From: Muriiphilus sp048268845
GTDB lineage: Bacteria; Pseudomonadota; Alphaproteobacteria; Rhodobacterales; Rhodobacteraceae
Assembly (NCBI GenBank): GCA_048268845.1
Contig: JBLWUQ010000002.1
Coordinates: 124,001-188,000, forward strand
Length of the DNA stretch: 64,000 bases
Direction of reading: 5' to 3'
Below the pieces are notes generated by a model, which made no database searches, had not been told where the DNA came from, and was given only the letters and a program-made list of their open reading frames with translations. Shown piece after piece: positions 24,670 through 34,080 of the stretch (positions are counted from its first letter, which is position 1; each line of letters starts with the position of its first letter). The position numbers were made by a program, and so were the translations under genes.

Positions 24670-27108
24670 TCACATCCGCACCCGCTCGGATTTCGGATCA
24701 TACATCGGCACCAGCGACGCCTCGGCCGCGAACCGCCGCCCCGCCACTTCGATCTGATAGTCGGAGGCCAGAACCTCGCCGGCGGTTTCCGCCGCGCAAG
24801 GCACATAGCCAAGGCCCACAGCCCCGCCCAGATGATGGCCGTAATTGCCCGACGTGATCGGCCCGACGATCCGCCCATCGCGCACGATCGCTTCGTTGTG
24901 GTAGAGCATCGGCTCGGGGTCATGCAGCCTGAACTGCACCAGCCGCCGCATGAGGCCTGCCTCGCGCCGCCGCAGGACCGCCTCGCGCCCGATGAAATCG
25001 CCCTTGTCCGTCTTCACGGCGAACCCGAGCCCGGCCTCCAGCACGTGATCCTCGTCCGTGATGTCATGGCCGAAATGGCGGTAGGCCTTCTCGATCCGGC
25101 AGGAATCCAGCACATGAAGGCCGCAGAGCTTCAGGTTCATCCCGGCGCCTTCCAGCACCTCGAAAACATGGCAGGCCTGATCGGTGGAGACATACAACTC
25201 CCAGCCCAATTCACCGACATAGGTCACCCGATGCGCGCGCGCCAAGCCCATGCCGATCTCGATTTCCCGCGCCGTGCCAAAGGGATGCGCTTCATTGCCA
25301 AAGTCGGCCGGGCTGACCGCCTGCAACAGATCGCGGCTTTTCGGCCCCATCACGCAGAGCACCGCTTCGCCCGCCGTCACGTCCGTGATCACGGCAAAGG
25401 CATCCCCCAGATGCCGCCGGAGCCACGCCAGATCGCGCTGCAACGTCGCCCCCGGCACCACCAGCAGGAACGCGGTTTCCGACAGGCGCGTCACGGTCAG
25501 ATCTGACTCGATCCCGCCGCGCGCATTCAGCATCTGGGTGTAGACGATCCGCCCCGCCTCGACGTCCACATCATTGCCGCAAACCCGCTGCAGGAACGCA
25601 CAGGCGTCGCGCCCCTCGACCCGGATCTTTCCGAACGAGGTCATGTCGAACAGCCCGACCCCCTCGCGCACGGCCCGGTGTTCAGCGGCGGCATTCGCGA
25701 ACCAGTTCTGCCGCCCCCAGGAATACTGATACTCCCGCGCCTGTCCCGGCTCGGCAAACCAGTTCGCCCGCTCCCACCCGGCAACCTCGCCAAACACCGC
25801 GCCGCGCGCCGCCAAAGCGTCGTGCAGCGGCGAGCGTCGAACCCCGCGCGAGGTTGCCATTTGGCGATAGGGGAAATGGTCGGCGTAAAGCAGCCCCAAT
25901 GTCTCGCTGACCCGCTCTTTCAGATAGGACCGGTTGCGCTGGAACGGCTGCGCGCGGCGGATATCCACCTCCCACAGATCGAACGGCGCTTCGCCCTCGG
26001 TGATCCAGTGCGCCAGGGCCATTCCCGCGCCGCCGGACCCGGCGATCCCGACCGAGTTATACCCGGCCGCCACCCAGTAGCCGCCCAGTTCCGGCGCCTC
26101 GCCAAGGTAATAGCGATCGTCCGGCGTGAAACTTTCGGGCCCGTTGAAGAAGGTGTGAATTCCCGCCGTCTGGAACAGCGGCATCCGCTCCATCGCGGCC
26201 TCCAGAATGGGCTGGAAATGGTCCCAGTCCTCGGGCAGCGTGTCAAATTCGAAATCCTCGCGGATGCCGTCCATGCCCCAGGGCTTGGCCCTGGGTTCAA
26301 ACGCGCCGATCATCATCTTGCCGGCGTCGGATTTGTAATAGGCACATTCATCCGGCACCCGCAGCACCGGCAGATGGCCAAGCCCCGCAATCGGCTCGGT
26401 AATCAGATAGAAGTGCTCGCAAGCATGCAGCGGCAGCGTCACGCCCGATGTTTCGGCAAGATCACGCCCCCACATGCCCGCGCAATTGATCACCACATCC
26501 GACGCGATATGCCCGGCCTCACCATCGGCCTCATAGTCAACGCCCGTCACCCGGCCCCCGGCCTGCCGGACCCCGGTGACCTTCACACCCTCGAGAATCC
26601 GCGCGCCCTGCATCCGGGCGCCCTTGGCCAGGGCCATGGCGATATTGGCCGGATCGCATTGCCCGTCCATCGGCAGATGCACCGCGCCCACCACGTCCGC
26701 GATGTTGAGATGCGGATACATCTCCTTGACCTCGGCAGGTGACACCTCCGCCACATCCACGCCGAAAATCCGCGCCATCGTGGCCTGGCGCAACAATTCC
26801 TCATGCCGAGCCTCGGTCAACGCGACGGAGATCGAGCCGACCTGACGCATGCCGGTGGAAACGCCGGTTTCAGCCTCCAGCTTCACATAGAGTTCCGCTG
26901 AATACTTCGCCAACCGCGTCATGTTGGCCGATCCGCGCAACTGCCCGATCAACCCCGCCGCATGCCAGGTCGTGCCACAGGTCAGCCGCCTGCGCTCCAG
27001 CAGCACGACATCGCTCCAGCCCGCCTTGGCCAGATGATAGGCAACCGAGCAGCCGGAAACGCCCCCGCCGATGATCACCGCCCGCGCGTTCCTTGGAACC
27101 TCAACCAT
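24670..27108 (-). CDS. Dimethylglycine/sarcosine dehydrogenase-like flavoprotein (FAD plus GcvT domains), copy 1
   Basis: 812 aa. The N-terminal DAO-type oxidoreductase domain has the dinucleotide motif VIIGGGVSGCSVAYHLAKAG near residue 10, and TCGTTWHAAG with the histidine that carries covalent FAD in mammalian dimethylglycine dehydrogenase. From about 430 to the end is a GcvT/aminomethyltransferase-like tetrahydrofolate domain (RVTYVGELGWELYVS). It is expected to demethylate N-methylated glycines oxidatively and pass the one-carbon unit to folate. It is the middle gene of a three-gene minus-strand operon, 64 bp after copy 2 and 56 bp before the MttB homologue. Confidence 0.9.
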   Translation of the reverse strand: MVEVPRNARAVIIGGGVSGCSVAYHLAKAGWSDVVLLERRRLTCGTTWHAAGLIGQLRGSANMTRLAKYSAELYVKLEAETGVSTGMRQVGSISVALTEARHEELLRQATMARIFGVDVAEVSPAEVKEMYPHLNIADVVGAVHLPMDGQCDPANIAMALAKGARMQGARILEGVKVTGVRQAGGRVTGVDYEADGEAGHIASDVVINCAGMWGRDLAETSGVTLPLHACEHFYLITEPIAGLGHLPVLRVPDECAYYKSDAGKMMIGAFEPRAKPWGMDGIREDFEFDTLPEDWDHFQPILEAAMERMPLFQTAGIHTFFNGPESFTPDDRYYLGEAPELGGYWVAAGYNSVGIAGSGGAGMALAHWITEGEAPFDLWEVDIRRAQPFQRNRSYLKERVSETLGLLYADHFPYRQMATSRGVRRSPLHDALAARGAVFGEVAGWERANWFAEPGQAREYQYSWGRQNWFANAAAEHRAVREGVGLFDMTSFGKIRVEGRDACAFLQRVCGNDVDVEAGRIVYTQMLNARGGIESDLTVTRLSETAFLLVVPGATLQRDLAWLRRHLGDAFAVITDVTAGEAVLCVMGPKSRDLLQAVSPADFGNEAHPFGTAREIEIGMGLARAHRVTYVGELGWELYVSTDQACHVFEVLEGAGMNLKLCGLHVLDSCRIEKAYRHFGHDITDEDHVLEAGLGFAVKTDKGDFIGREAVLRRREAGLMRRLVQFRLHDPEPMLYHNEAIVRDGRIVGPITSGNYGHHLGGAVGLGYVPCAAETAGEVLASDYQIEVAGRRFAAEASLVPMYDPKSERVRM

Positions 27109-27172
27109 TCCGACGCCTTTTCTTGTTCAAGATCCGCACAGGGGCAGGGGGCTGACATCGCCCGGCACCTGG

Positions 27173-29611
27173 TCACGCCCGGATACGCTCATTCTTCGGG
27201 TCCCAGACGGAGGTATCCTCCTGCACCACGGCCCGGTGGCGATGGCCGAAGATTTCGACCTCCAGTTCCATCCCTGGCACCGCCAGATCCGCCCGCAGCA
27301 TGCCAAGCGCGATACAGGCGCCGACCCGATGCCCGAAATAGCCGCTGGTGGTTTCGCCCACGACAGCACCCTCATGCCAGATCGTCGCCATGTAGGGCGG
27401 GTCGTATGCCCCTGCGTCCACCTTCAAGGCGACAAATCGCTTTGTCGCCCCGGCATCCCGTTCCGCCTCCAGCGCCGCCTTGCCGCGAAAGTCGTGCTGC
27501 CAGTTGACGAACCGCTCCAGCCCTCCTTGCAAGATCGTGTAATCCGTCGAAAGGTCGCCCTTCCACGCGCGATAGCCCTTTTCGATCCGCAACGAATTCA
27601 GCGCGAACATGCCGAAGGGCCGCAACCCATGCGCCGCGCCTGAGGCCATCACCGCATCCCAGACCAGAGGGGTATCTGCGCGGCGGGAGTGAACCTCCCA
27701 GCCCAGCTCGCCGGCAAAGGAAACCCGCATCAGCAGCACCTGCGCACCGGCGATTTCAGCGTGATGCCATGTCAGCCAGGGCAGGGACAGATCCGCGTCA
27801 CAGACCCCGGCCAGGATCTCGCGGCTCTTGGGCCCCGTCAGGATCTGGCAGGACCAGTCGTCGGTTTCGTCGCGAAGCGTCACCCCGTCAGGCAAAGTCG
27901 ACAGCAACCACTCGCGGTCATGCGCCTGCGCGGTCGCGGCGGTGATGAGCAAAACCTCGTCCTCGGCCAGACGCGCCACCGACATCTCGGTCACGATCCG
28001 CCCCTTGTCATCGGCGAAATAGGCCAGCCCAAGGCGTCCGGCCTTCGGCACACGCCCGGTGATCTGCGCCGAAAGCCAGTCGACAACGCCCGGCCCCGAA
28101 ACCCGGAACCGAGAGAACCCCGGCAGGTCGAGAATCCCCGCCGCGTCGCGCACCGCCTCGCATTCCGCCTTTACCGCGCCGAACCACGCGCCCTCGCGCT
28201 TCCAGGTCTGCGTGCCCTCCGCCGACAGGTCGTCACCGTCGCGCGCATACCAGTTCGCTCGCTCCCAGCCATTGGCGGCCCCGAATTGCGCCCCCAGCGC
28301 GGCCACCCTGTCATGCACCGCGCTCAGCTTTTTGCCCCGACCTTCCGGCCAGGCGAAATGCGGAAAATGCATTGCGTATTCATGGGTATAGACTTCGATG
28401 CCCTTGGCGATGCAGTAGGCTTCATCCTCGAACCCGGTGAACCGGCGCGGATCGCAGGACCACATATCCCACTCGGTTGCGCCCTCCGTCACCCATTCCG
28501 CCAGAACCTTGCCCGCGCCCCCGGCCTGACAGATGCCGAAGGTGAAGACACAGGCCTCGAACGCATTCGGCACGCCCGGCATCGGCCCGATCAGGGGGTT
28601 GCCGTCCGGCGTGTAGGGGATCGGTCCGTTGATGACTTTGGTCAAAGGCGCCTCGGCCAGCAGCGGCACCCGCGCCATCGCGTCCTCGACATACCACTCC
28701 AGCCGGTCGAGATCGTCGGGGAACAGTTGAAAGCTGAAATCTTCCGGGAAAGGGTCGTCCTTGGATATCCAATGCGCGCGGCCATTGCGCTCATAGGGGC
28801 CAAGGTTGAACCCGCCCTTCTCCTGCCGCAGGTAGTAGGAGCTGTCGACGTCTCGCAACAGCGGCAGTTTGCGGCCGGTCTCGGCGGTATGGGCCGCTAC
28901 TTCCGGCACGGTATCGAACAGCAGGTATTGATGGCTCATCACCATCATCGGAACCTCGCGGCCCATCATGCGCCCGACCTCGCGCGCATAATATCCGGCC
29001 GCATTCACCACGTATTCGCAGCGAACCTCGCCCTTGTCGGTGACGACAACCCACTCGTCGCCCTCGCGCCGAATGGCCGTCACCGGGCAGAACCGCTCCA
29101 CCCGCGCGCCCAGATTGCGCGCGCCCTTGGCCAGTGCTTGCGTCAATTGCGCGGGGTCGATATCGCCATCGTAGGGGTCATACAAAGCCCCTGTCAGGTC
29201 ATGCGTCTCAAGAAACGGATAACGCGCCTTGATCTCGTCGGGCGCGAGGATATCAAGCTCCATCCCCTGATAGCGGCCCATCCCGACCACACGGCGAAAC
29301 TCGTCCAGACGTTCCGCCGAATGGCCAAGCCGGACCGACCCCGTGACATGGTAGTTCATCGGATAATCGACCTCGGCCCCGAGGCCGCGATACAGTTCCG
29401 CGGAATAGCGCTGCATGTTCATGATCGACCAGGAGGCGGAAAACGTCGGCACGTTCCCGGCCGCGTGCCAGGTCGATCCCGCCGTCAGCTCGTTGCGCTC
29501 CAGCAGCAAACAATCGGACAAGCCCGCCTTGGCGAGATGATACAGGCAGGATGCCCCGACCACGCCGCCGCCAATGACCACCACCCGCGCGGATGTCGGA
29601 AACTCCGCCAT
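27173..29611 (-). CDS. Dimethylglycine/sarcosine dehydrogenase-like flavoprotein (FAD plus GcvT domains), copy 2
   Basis: 812 aa, same length and layout as its neighbour: VVVIGGGVVGASCLYHLAKAG, then LTAGSTWHAAG with the FAD-linking His, then a C-terminal GcvT-type domain (MRVSFAGELGWEVHS). The start at MAEFPTSAR is preceded by GGGAGAAAGC; another ATG lies 12 bp upstream. The two paralogues are clearly diverged, so they probably act on successive substrates, for example dimethylglycine then sarcosine, or on different N-methyl amines. It is first in the operon and divergent from a LysR gene whose operator-like box lies 127 bp upstream. Confidence 0.9.
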   Translation of the reverse strand: MAEFPTSARVVVIGGGVVGASCLYHLAKAGLSDCLLLERNELTAGSTWHAAGNVPTFSASWSIMNMQRYSAELYRGLGAEVDYPMNYHVTGSVRLGHSAERLDEFRRVVGMGRYQGMELDILAPDEIKARYPFLETHDLTGALYDPYDGDIDPAQLTQALAKGARNLGARVERFCPVTAIRREGDEWVVVTDKGEVRCEYVVNAAGYYAREVGRMMGREVPMMVMSHQYLLFDTVPEVAAHTAETGRKLPLLRDVDSSYYLRQEKGGFNLGPYERNGRAHWISKDDPFPEDFSFQLFPDDLDRLEWYVEDAMARVPLLAEAPLTKVINGPIPYTPDGNPLIGPMPGVPNAFEACVFTFGICQAGGAGKVLAEWVTEGATEWDMWSCDPRRFTGFEDEAYCIAKGIEVYTHEYAMHFPHFAWPEGRGKKLSAVHDRVAALGAQFGAANGWERANWYARDGDDLSAEGTQTWKREGAWFGAVKAECEAVRDAAGILDLPGFSRFRVSGPGVVDWLSAQITGRVPKAGRLGLAYFADDKGRIVTEMSVARLAEDEVLLITAATAQAHDREWLLSTLPDGVTLRDETDDWSCQILTGPKSREILAGVCDADLSLPWLTWHHAEIAGAQVLLMRVSFAGELGWEVHSRRADTPLVWDAVMASGAAHGLRPFGMFALNSLRIEKGYRAWKGDLSTDYTILQGGLERFVNWQHDFRGKAALEAERDAGATKRFVALKVDAGAYDPPYMATIWHEGAVVGETTSGYFGHRVGACIALGMLRADLAVPGMELEVEIFGHRHRAVVQEDTSVWDPKNERIRA

Positions 29612-29737
29612 GCTTTCTCCCATTCCCTGTCCAAGAACATTCCCGTCAGCGGCGCCGGTCCGCAGCCAGCAGCGCGACGTCCGGCTCGACTATTCACCCG
29701 AATTCCGGCCCTTACAATTCGGCAACTCCGCCCTTAT

Positions 29738-29756
29738 TGATCGGAAAGACCGATCA
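29738..29756. promoter_or_regulatory. Perfect LysR-type operator in the divergent gap
   Basis: TGATCGG-AAAGA-CCGATCA, a perfect 7+7 dyad that contains ATC-N9-GAT, the strong LysR recognition-site form. It lies in the 154-bp gap between copy 2 of the dehydrogenase (start 29611) and the LysR gene (start 29766), directly against that gene's AGGAGG ribosome site. This placement suits autorepression plus control of the divergent operon. Confidence 0.6.
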
Positions 29757-29765
29757 GGAGGATGC

Positions 29766-30617
29766 ATGCAACCCGACCTCATAGAGACATTCCTCGACCT
29801 TGTCGAAACCCGCAGCTTCAACCGCACCGCCGAACGCCAGGGCTTGACGCAATCCACGGTCTCGGGCCGGATTGCCTCGCTCGAGTCCTCGCTGGGCGTG
29901 CGCCTGTTCACCCGCTCTCGCGCCGGCACGGACCTGACCACCGAGGGCCTGAAGTTCGCGCCCCACGCCCGCATCCTGCGCCACGCCTGGGCCGAGGCGC
30001 GCCATTCCGTCACCCCGACGGGTGAATCGGTGATCAACATCCGCCTCGGCATCCAGAGCGATCTGGCCCCGAACCATCTGGGCGACTGGATGCAGGGCTT
30101 TCGCCAGCACCTGCCCGATTGCGCTTTTTATATTAACCCGGATTTCTCCGCCCAGATGTGCCGCGATCTGGCGACGGGGGCCTCGGATTTCGCGGTGCTC
30201 TACACGCCTTACCCTTCGCCCGATCTGAGCTTCACCACGTTGGGCGAAACCCGCTACCGGCTGATTTCCTCGGAAACAGACAGCCGGGCAGGCTTGCGCG
30301 CCGCAACCTATATCCGCGCCGATTTCGCCCCCGCCTTTGACGCCCATCACCGCGCGGCGCTGCCCGACATGCAGGAAACCCCGATCGCGGCAGGCCAGAG
30401 CGCGACCATCGCGGCGCTGCTGACCAAACTGGGCGGCTCGGCCTATCTGCTGGATGTGATGGCCGAAGACCTGATTGCGACGGGCAGGTTTCGCGCGGTC
30501 CGCGACGCCCCGGTGATCCGCCAACCCGTCCACGCCGCGACCCATCTGCGGAACCGGACATCGAAATTGCACCGTCAATTGCTGCGGGTGGTGCAGAAAA
30601 CCTTCGCCGCGAGTTGA
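29766..30617 (+). CDS. LysR-family regulator of the methylamine/dimethylglycine operon
   Basis: 283 aa. The LysR winged HTH occupies about 4-62 (SFNRTAERQGLTQSTVSGRI, then LGVRLFTRS), followed by an effector domain. The start at MQPDLIETF is set by a strong AGGAGG seven bases upstream; the open frame extends further upstream but without resemblance. It is divergently transcribed from the dehydrogenase/MttB operon, the classical position for a LysR gene that regulates its neighbour. The effector is probably an N-methylated amine or its precursor; this is inference. Confidence 0.9.
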   Translation: MQPDLIETFLDLVETRSFNRTAERQGLTQSTVSGRIASLESSLGVRLFTRSRAGTDLTTEGLKFAPHARILRHAWAEARHSVTPTGESVINIRLGIQSDLAPNHLGDWMQGFRQHLPDCAFYINPDFSAQMCRDLATGASDFAVLYTPYPSPDLSFTTLGETRYRLISSETDSRAGLRAATYIRADFAPAFDAHHRAALPDMQETPIAAGQSATIAALLTKLGGSAYLLDVMAEDLIATGRFRAVRDAPVIRQPVHAATHLRNRTSKLHRQLLRVVQKTFAAS

Positions 30618-30670
30618 CGACAGGGGTGAACGGGCGACGCGAGCCGCGCACGTTTCTCTCAAGATCCCGC

Positions 30671-32308
30671 CTAGTTCCCCGCGCTTTCCATCCGGCGCTG
30701 CCCGATGACCTTTTCCAGCCAGCCCACCTCCATCTCGGGGACCGAGGACAACAGCAGGTCGGTATAGGGATCGAAGGGCGGGGCCAGCACGTCGGACTTC
30801 TGCCCGTAGCGCACCACCTGTCCCTCGAACATCACCGCGATCTTGTCGGCGATGGCGCGCACCGTCGCAAGGTCGTGGGTGATGAAGAGATAGGCCACCT
30901 GCGCACTCGCCTGCAGTGACAACAGCAGCTTCAGGATGCCGTCGGCCACCAGCGGGTCCAGCGCCGACGTGACCTCGTCGCAGATGATCAGCTTGGGTTC
31001 CGCGGCCAGCGCGCGGGCGATGCAGACGCGCTGTTTCTGACCGCCGGACAGCTCGGCGGGGTAGCGGTCGGCAAAGCCTTCGCCCATCTCGATCTGGTCG
31101 AGCAACTCCTGCACCCGCCTGTCGCGAGCCTCGCCGCGCAGCCCGAAGTAAAGCGTCAGGGGCCGCCCGATGATGGTGCCGACGGTATGGCGCGGGTTCA
31201 TCGCGGTGTCGGCCATCTGGTAGATCATCTGGATCTCGCGCAGATCGTCCCTGGAACGACCAGCGAGGTCTGGCGAAAGTGTCCTTCCGGCAAAGGTGAG
31301 CCGACCCTGCGATGCCGGCAGAAGCCCGGTGATCACCCGCGCGAGCGTGGACTTGCCCGAACCGGATTCCCCCACCACCGCCAGCGTCTGTCCGGCGGGA
31401 AGGTCGAGCGTGATGTTCTTCAGCACGTCGAAACTGGTGCCGCGATAGCGGGCCGTGACGTTCTGCACCGACAGCACCGGCGGCGCCGGGGGCTTTTCGG
31501 CATGATCCAGCCCGCGCACGGAAACCAGCGCCCTTGTGTAGTCTTCCCTCGGCGCATGGATGATCTGCTCCGTCGGGCCGACCTCGACCATCCTGCCGTT
31601 CTGCAGCACCATGATGTCATCCGCCACCTGCGCCACCACGGCAAGGTCGTGGGTGATGTAGAGGGCGGCAACATCGGTGTCGCGGATCGCCTCCTTGATG
31701 GCGGCGAGGACGTCGATCTGGGTGGTCACGTCCAGCGCCGTCGTTGGTTCGTCGAAGATCACCAGATCGGGGCTCGGGCACAGCGCCATGGCCGTCATCG
31801 CCCGCTGCAACTGTCCGCCCGAGACCTGATGCGGATAGCGGTTGCCGAAAGTTTCGGGCTCGGGCAGGCCCAGCTTGGCAAAAAGCGCGACGGCGCGGGC
31901 CTCGGCCTCGGGGCGGGACATGAGGCCGTGTTTCAGCGTCGCCTCGGTCACCTGCTGCATCAGGCGCTTGGCGGGGTTGAAGGCGGCGGCGGCCGACTGG
32001 GCGACGTAAGTAACCTCCCTGCCGCGCAGGGACCGCAGCCCGCGAGCACTGGCGACGCGGATATCACGGCCGTTCAGACAGATCGTGCCACCGGCAAGCT
32101 CGACCCCGCCGCGGCCATAGGCCATGGCCGACAGGCCGATGGTCGATTTTCCGGCACCGGATTCCCCGATCAGCCCCATCACCTTGCCGCGCTGGAGCGT
32201 CAGATCGACGCCATGCACCAGCGTCACCCGTTTGGGCGGCTCGCCGGGCGGATAGGATGTGGCCTCGATAACGAGGCCGCGGATCTGCAAGAGGGCGTCA
32301 TCAGCCAC
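30671..32308 (-). CDS. Dpp/Opp-type ABC transporter, fused double ATPase
   Basis: 545 aa containing two ABC ATPase domains, equal to DppD plus DppF in one chain. Domain 1: Walker A GESGAGKST, signature VSGGQLQR, Walker B DLVIFDEP. Domain 2: Walker A GESGSGKST, signature LSGGQKQR, Walker B KLIICDEV. It overlaps the upstream permease gene by 8 nt. It powers uptake through the two permeases encoded upstream. Order with the carnitine genes suggests uptake of carnitine-related betaines or of a peptide-like conjugate. Confidence 0.93.
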   Translation of the reverse strand: MADDALLQIRGLVIEATSYPPGEPPKRVTLVHGVDLTLQRGKVMGLIGESGAGKSTIGLSAMAYGRGGVELAGGTICLNGRDIRVASARGLRSLRGREVTYVAQSAAAAFNPAKRLMQQVTEATLKHGLMSRPEAEARAVALFAKLGLPEPETFGNRYPHQVSGGQLQRAMTAMALCPSPDLVIFDEPTTALDVTTQIDVLAAIKEAIRDTDVAALYITHDLAVVAQVADDIMVLQNGRMVEVGPTEQIIHAPREDYTRALVSVRGLDHAEKPPAPPVLSVQNVTARYRGTSFDVLKNITLDLPAGQTLAVVGESGSGKSTLARVITGLLPASQGRLTFAGRTLSPDLAGRSRDDLREIQMIYQMADTAMNPRHTVGTIIGRPLTLYFGLRGEARDRRVQELLDQIEMGEGFADRYPAELSGGQKQRVCIARALAAEPKLIICDEVTSALDPLVADGILKLLLSLQASAQVAYLFITHDLATVRAIADKIAVMFEGQVVRYGQKSDVLAPPFDPYTDLLLSSVPEMEVGWLEKVIGQRRMESAGN

Positions 32309-33116
32309 CGCGGCCTCCTTTCAGGCTGGAGGTGCGGGTGAGAACCCAGTCGGCCACCAGGTTGACGCTGATCGCCAGCGCGGCAATCGCGCCTGCGGGC
32401 AGCAGGGCGGCGGACTTGCCGTAGATCAGCCCGTCCTTGTTTTCCTTGACCATGCCGCCCCAGTCGGTCAGCGGCGGCTGGATGCCGAGGCCGAGAAACG
32501 ACAGGGTCGAGATGAACAGGATCGCGAAGATGAATCGCAGGCCGAACTCGGCCACCAGCGGCGACAGGGCGTTGGGCAGGATCTCGCGAAAGATCACCCA
32601 TGCGCCGCCTTCGCCGCGCAGCCTTGCAGCCTCGACATACTCCATCACCGCAATATCGACGGCGACGGCGCGCGCCAGGCGAAAGACGCGGGTGCTGTCG
32701 AGGATGCCGATCACCAGGATCAGCACGGTCAGGTTCAGGGGCAGCACCGACAGCAGGACCAGCGCCACGATCAGCGCCGGGATCGCCATGACCAGATCGA
32801 CGCCGCGCGACAGGAGCTGGTCAATCCAGCCGCTGTTGATCGCCGCGAGAAACCCCAGGAACGAGCCCAGCGAGAAGGACAGGACCGAGGCGGCGAGGGC
32901 GACGAAAATGGTGATCTGCGCGCCGTAGATCAGCCGCGAGAGGATGTCGCGCCCGATGGTGTCGGTGCCCAGCCAATAGGTGGCAGACGGCCCCTCCCAG
33001 ACGCCGCCGGCGACGGCGTCGATGGGGTAGGGGGCCAGCCATTGGGCAAACACGGCGATGAACAGGAACATCCCGGTCAGCAACAGTCCGATGAGGGCAG
33101 AGATGGGCGGTCTCAT
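32301..33116 (-). CDS. Dpp-type ABC transporter permease (DppC-like)
   Basis: 271 aa with about six membrane segments. The permease loop EAARLRGEGGAWVIFREILPN is the ATPase contact (EAA-type motif), and FLGLGIQPPLTDWG is typical of DppC. Its ATG overlaps the stop of the dppB-like gene (ATGA), and its end overlaps the ATPase gene by 8 nt. All this indicates one tightly coupled operon. Confidence 0.92.
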   Translation of the reverse strand: MRPPISALIGLLLTGMFLFIAVFAQWLAPYPIDAVAGGVWEGPSATYWLGTDTIGRDILSRLIYGAQITIFVALAASVLSFSLGSFLGFLAAINSGWIDQLLSRGVDLVMAIPALIVALVLLSVLPLNLTVLILVIGILDSTRVFRLARAVAVDIAVMEYVEAARLRGEGGAWVIFREILPNALSPLVAEFGLRFIFAILFISTLSFLGLGIQPPLTDWGGMVKENKDGLIYGKSAALLPAGAIAALAISVNLVADWVLTRTSSLKGGRGG

Positions 33117-34069
33117 TTCGGGTGCCTCAGGCGCGGGTTGGCGAGGATGCCGATGATATCGGCCAGCATGTTCAGCCCGATATAGACGGCGGCAAAGATC
33201 AGTCCCACCGCCTGCACCACCGGCAGGTCACGCTTGGTCACGTGATCGACCAGGTATTGCCCCAGCGCGTTATAGCTGAACACCACTTCGACCACGACGA
33301 CGCCCACGACCAGATAGGCCATGTTCAGCATCACCACCGCCACGATGGGCGCGATGGCATTGGGAAAGGCGTGGCGCCAGATCACCGTAATCGGCGACAG
33401 GCCCTTCAACTCGGCGGTTTCGATATAGGCCGACTGCATCACGCTCAGGATCGTGGCGCGGGTCATCCGCATCATGTGGGCCAGCACCACGATGACGAGC
33501 ACGATCACCGGCAGGGCGACGGCGTGCAGCTTCGCCCAGAAGCCCATTCCGGGAAACACCATCGCGACCGGCTGGAAGATCGGGAACGCCTGCGTCAGCA
33601 GGAAGATGACGAAATAGGCGGCGACGAATTCGGGCAGCGAGATCGTGGTCAGCGTGACCGCCGAAATCAGCTTGTCCGGCCAGCGCCCGACATAGCGCGC
33701 CGCGATCAGGCCGAGGATGATCGCCAGCGGCACCGCGATCACCGCCGCCGAGCCCGCCAGAAACAGCGTATTGCCCAGCCGCATCCGGATCGACGTGGCG
33801 ATGTCGGCGCCATTGGACAGCGACTTGCCCAGATCGCCGGTCAGCACACCGCCGAGCCAGCCGAAATAGCGCGTCAGGGCCGGTTCGTTCAGCCCCAGCT
33901 TTTCGCGCATGTTGGCAAGGGCGACCGGTGTCGCCTCCTGGCCGAGAATGGCCTGCGCGGTGTCGCCCGGCAGCGCCTCGACGCCCAGAAAGATCACCAT
34001 CGACACGGCAAGCAGCAGAAGGAGGCCCAGCGCGATGCGCTGGACCACCAGTTTCAGGACAGGATGCAC
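33113..34069 (-). CDS. Dpp-type ABC transporter permease (DppB-like)
   Basis: About 318 aa with six membrane segments; the EAA-type loop reads AYIETAELKGLSPITVIWRH. I prefer the GTG start at 34069 (VHPVLKLVVQRIALG), which follows the binding-protein stop by 11 bp and has GAGGGG in position. An ATG at 34096 would give nine extra residues and overlap the upstream gene by 16 nt; both are possible. Confidence 0.9.
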   Translation of the reverse strand: MHPVLKLVVQRIALGLLLLLAVSMVIFLGVEALPGDTAQAILGQEATPVALANMREKLGLNEPALTRYFGWLGGVLTGDLGKSLSNGADIATSIRMRLGNTLFLAGSAAVIAVPLAIILGLIAARYVGRWPDKLISAVTLTTISLPEFVAAYFVIFLLTQAFPIFQPVAMVFPGMGFWAKLHAVALPVIVLVIVVLAHMMRMTRATILSVMQSAYIETAELKGLSPITVIWRHAFPNAIAPIVAVVMLNMAYLVVGVVVVEVVFSYNALGQYLVDHVTKRDLPVVQAVGLIFAAVYIGLNMLADIIGILANPRLRHPK

Positions 34070-34080
34070 GCGGGTGCCCC

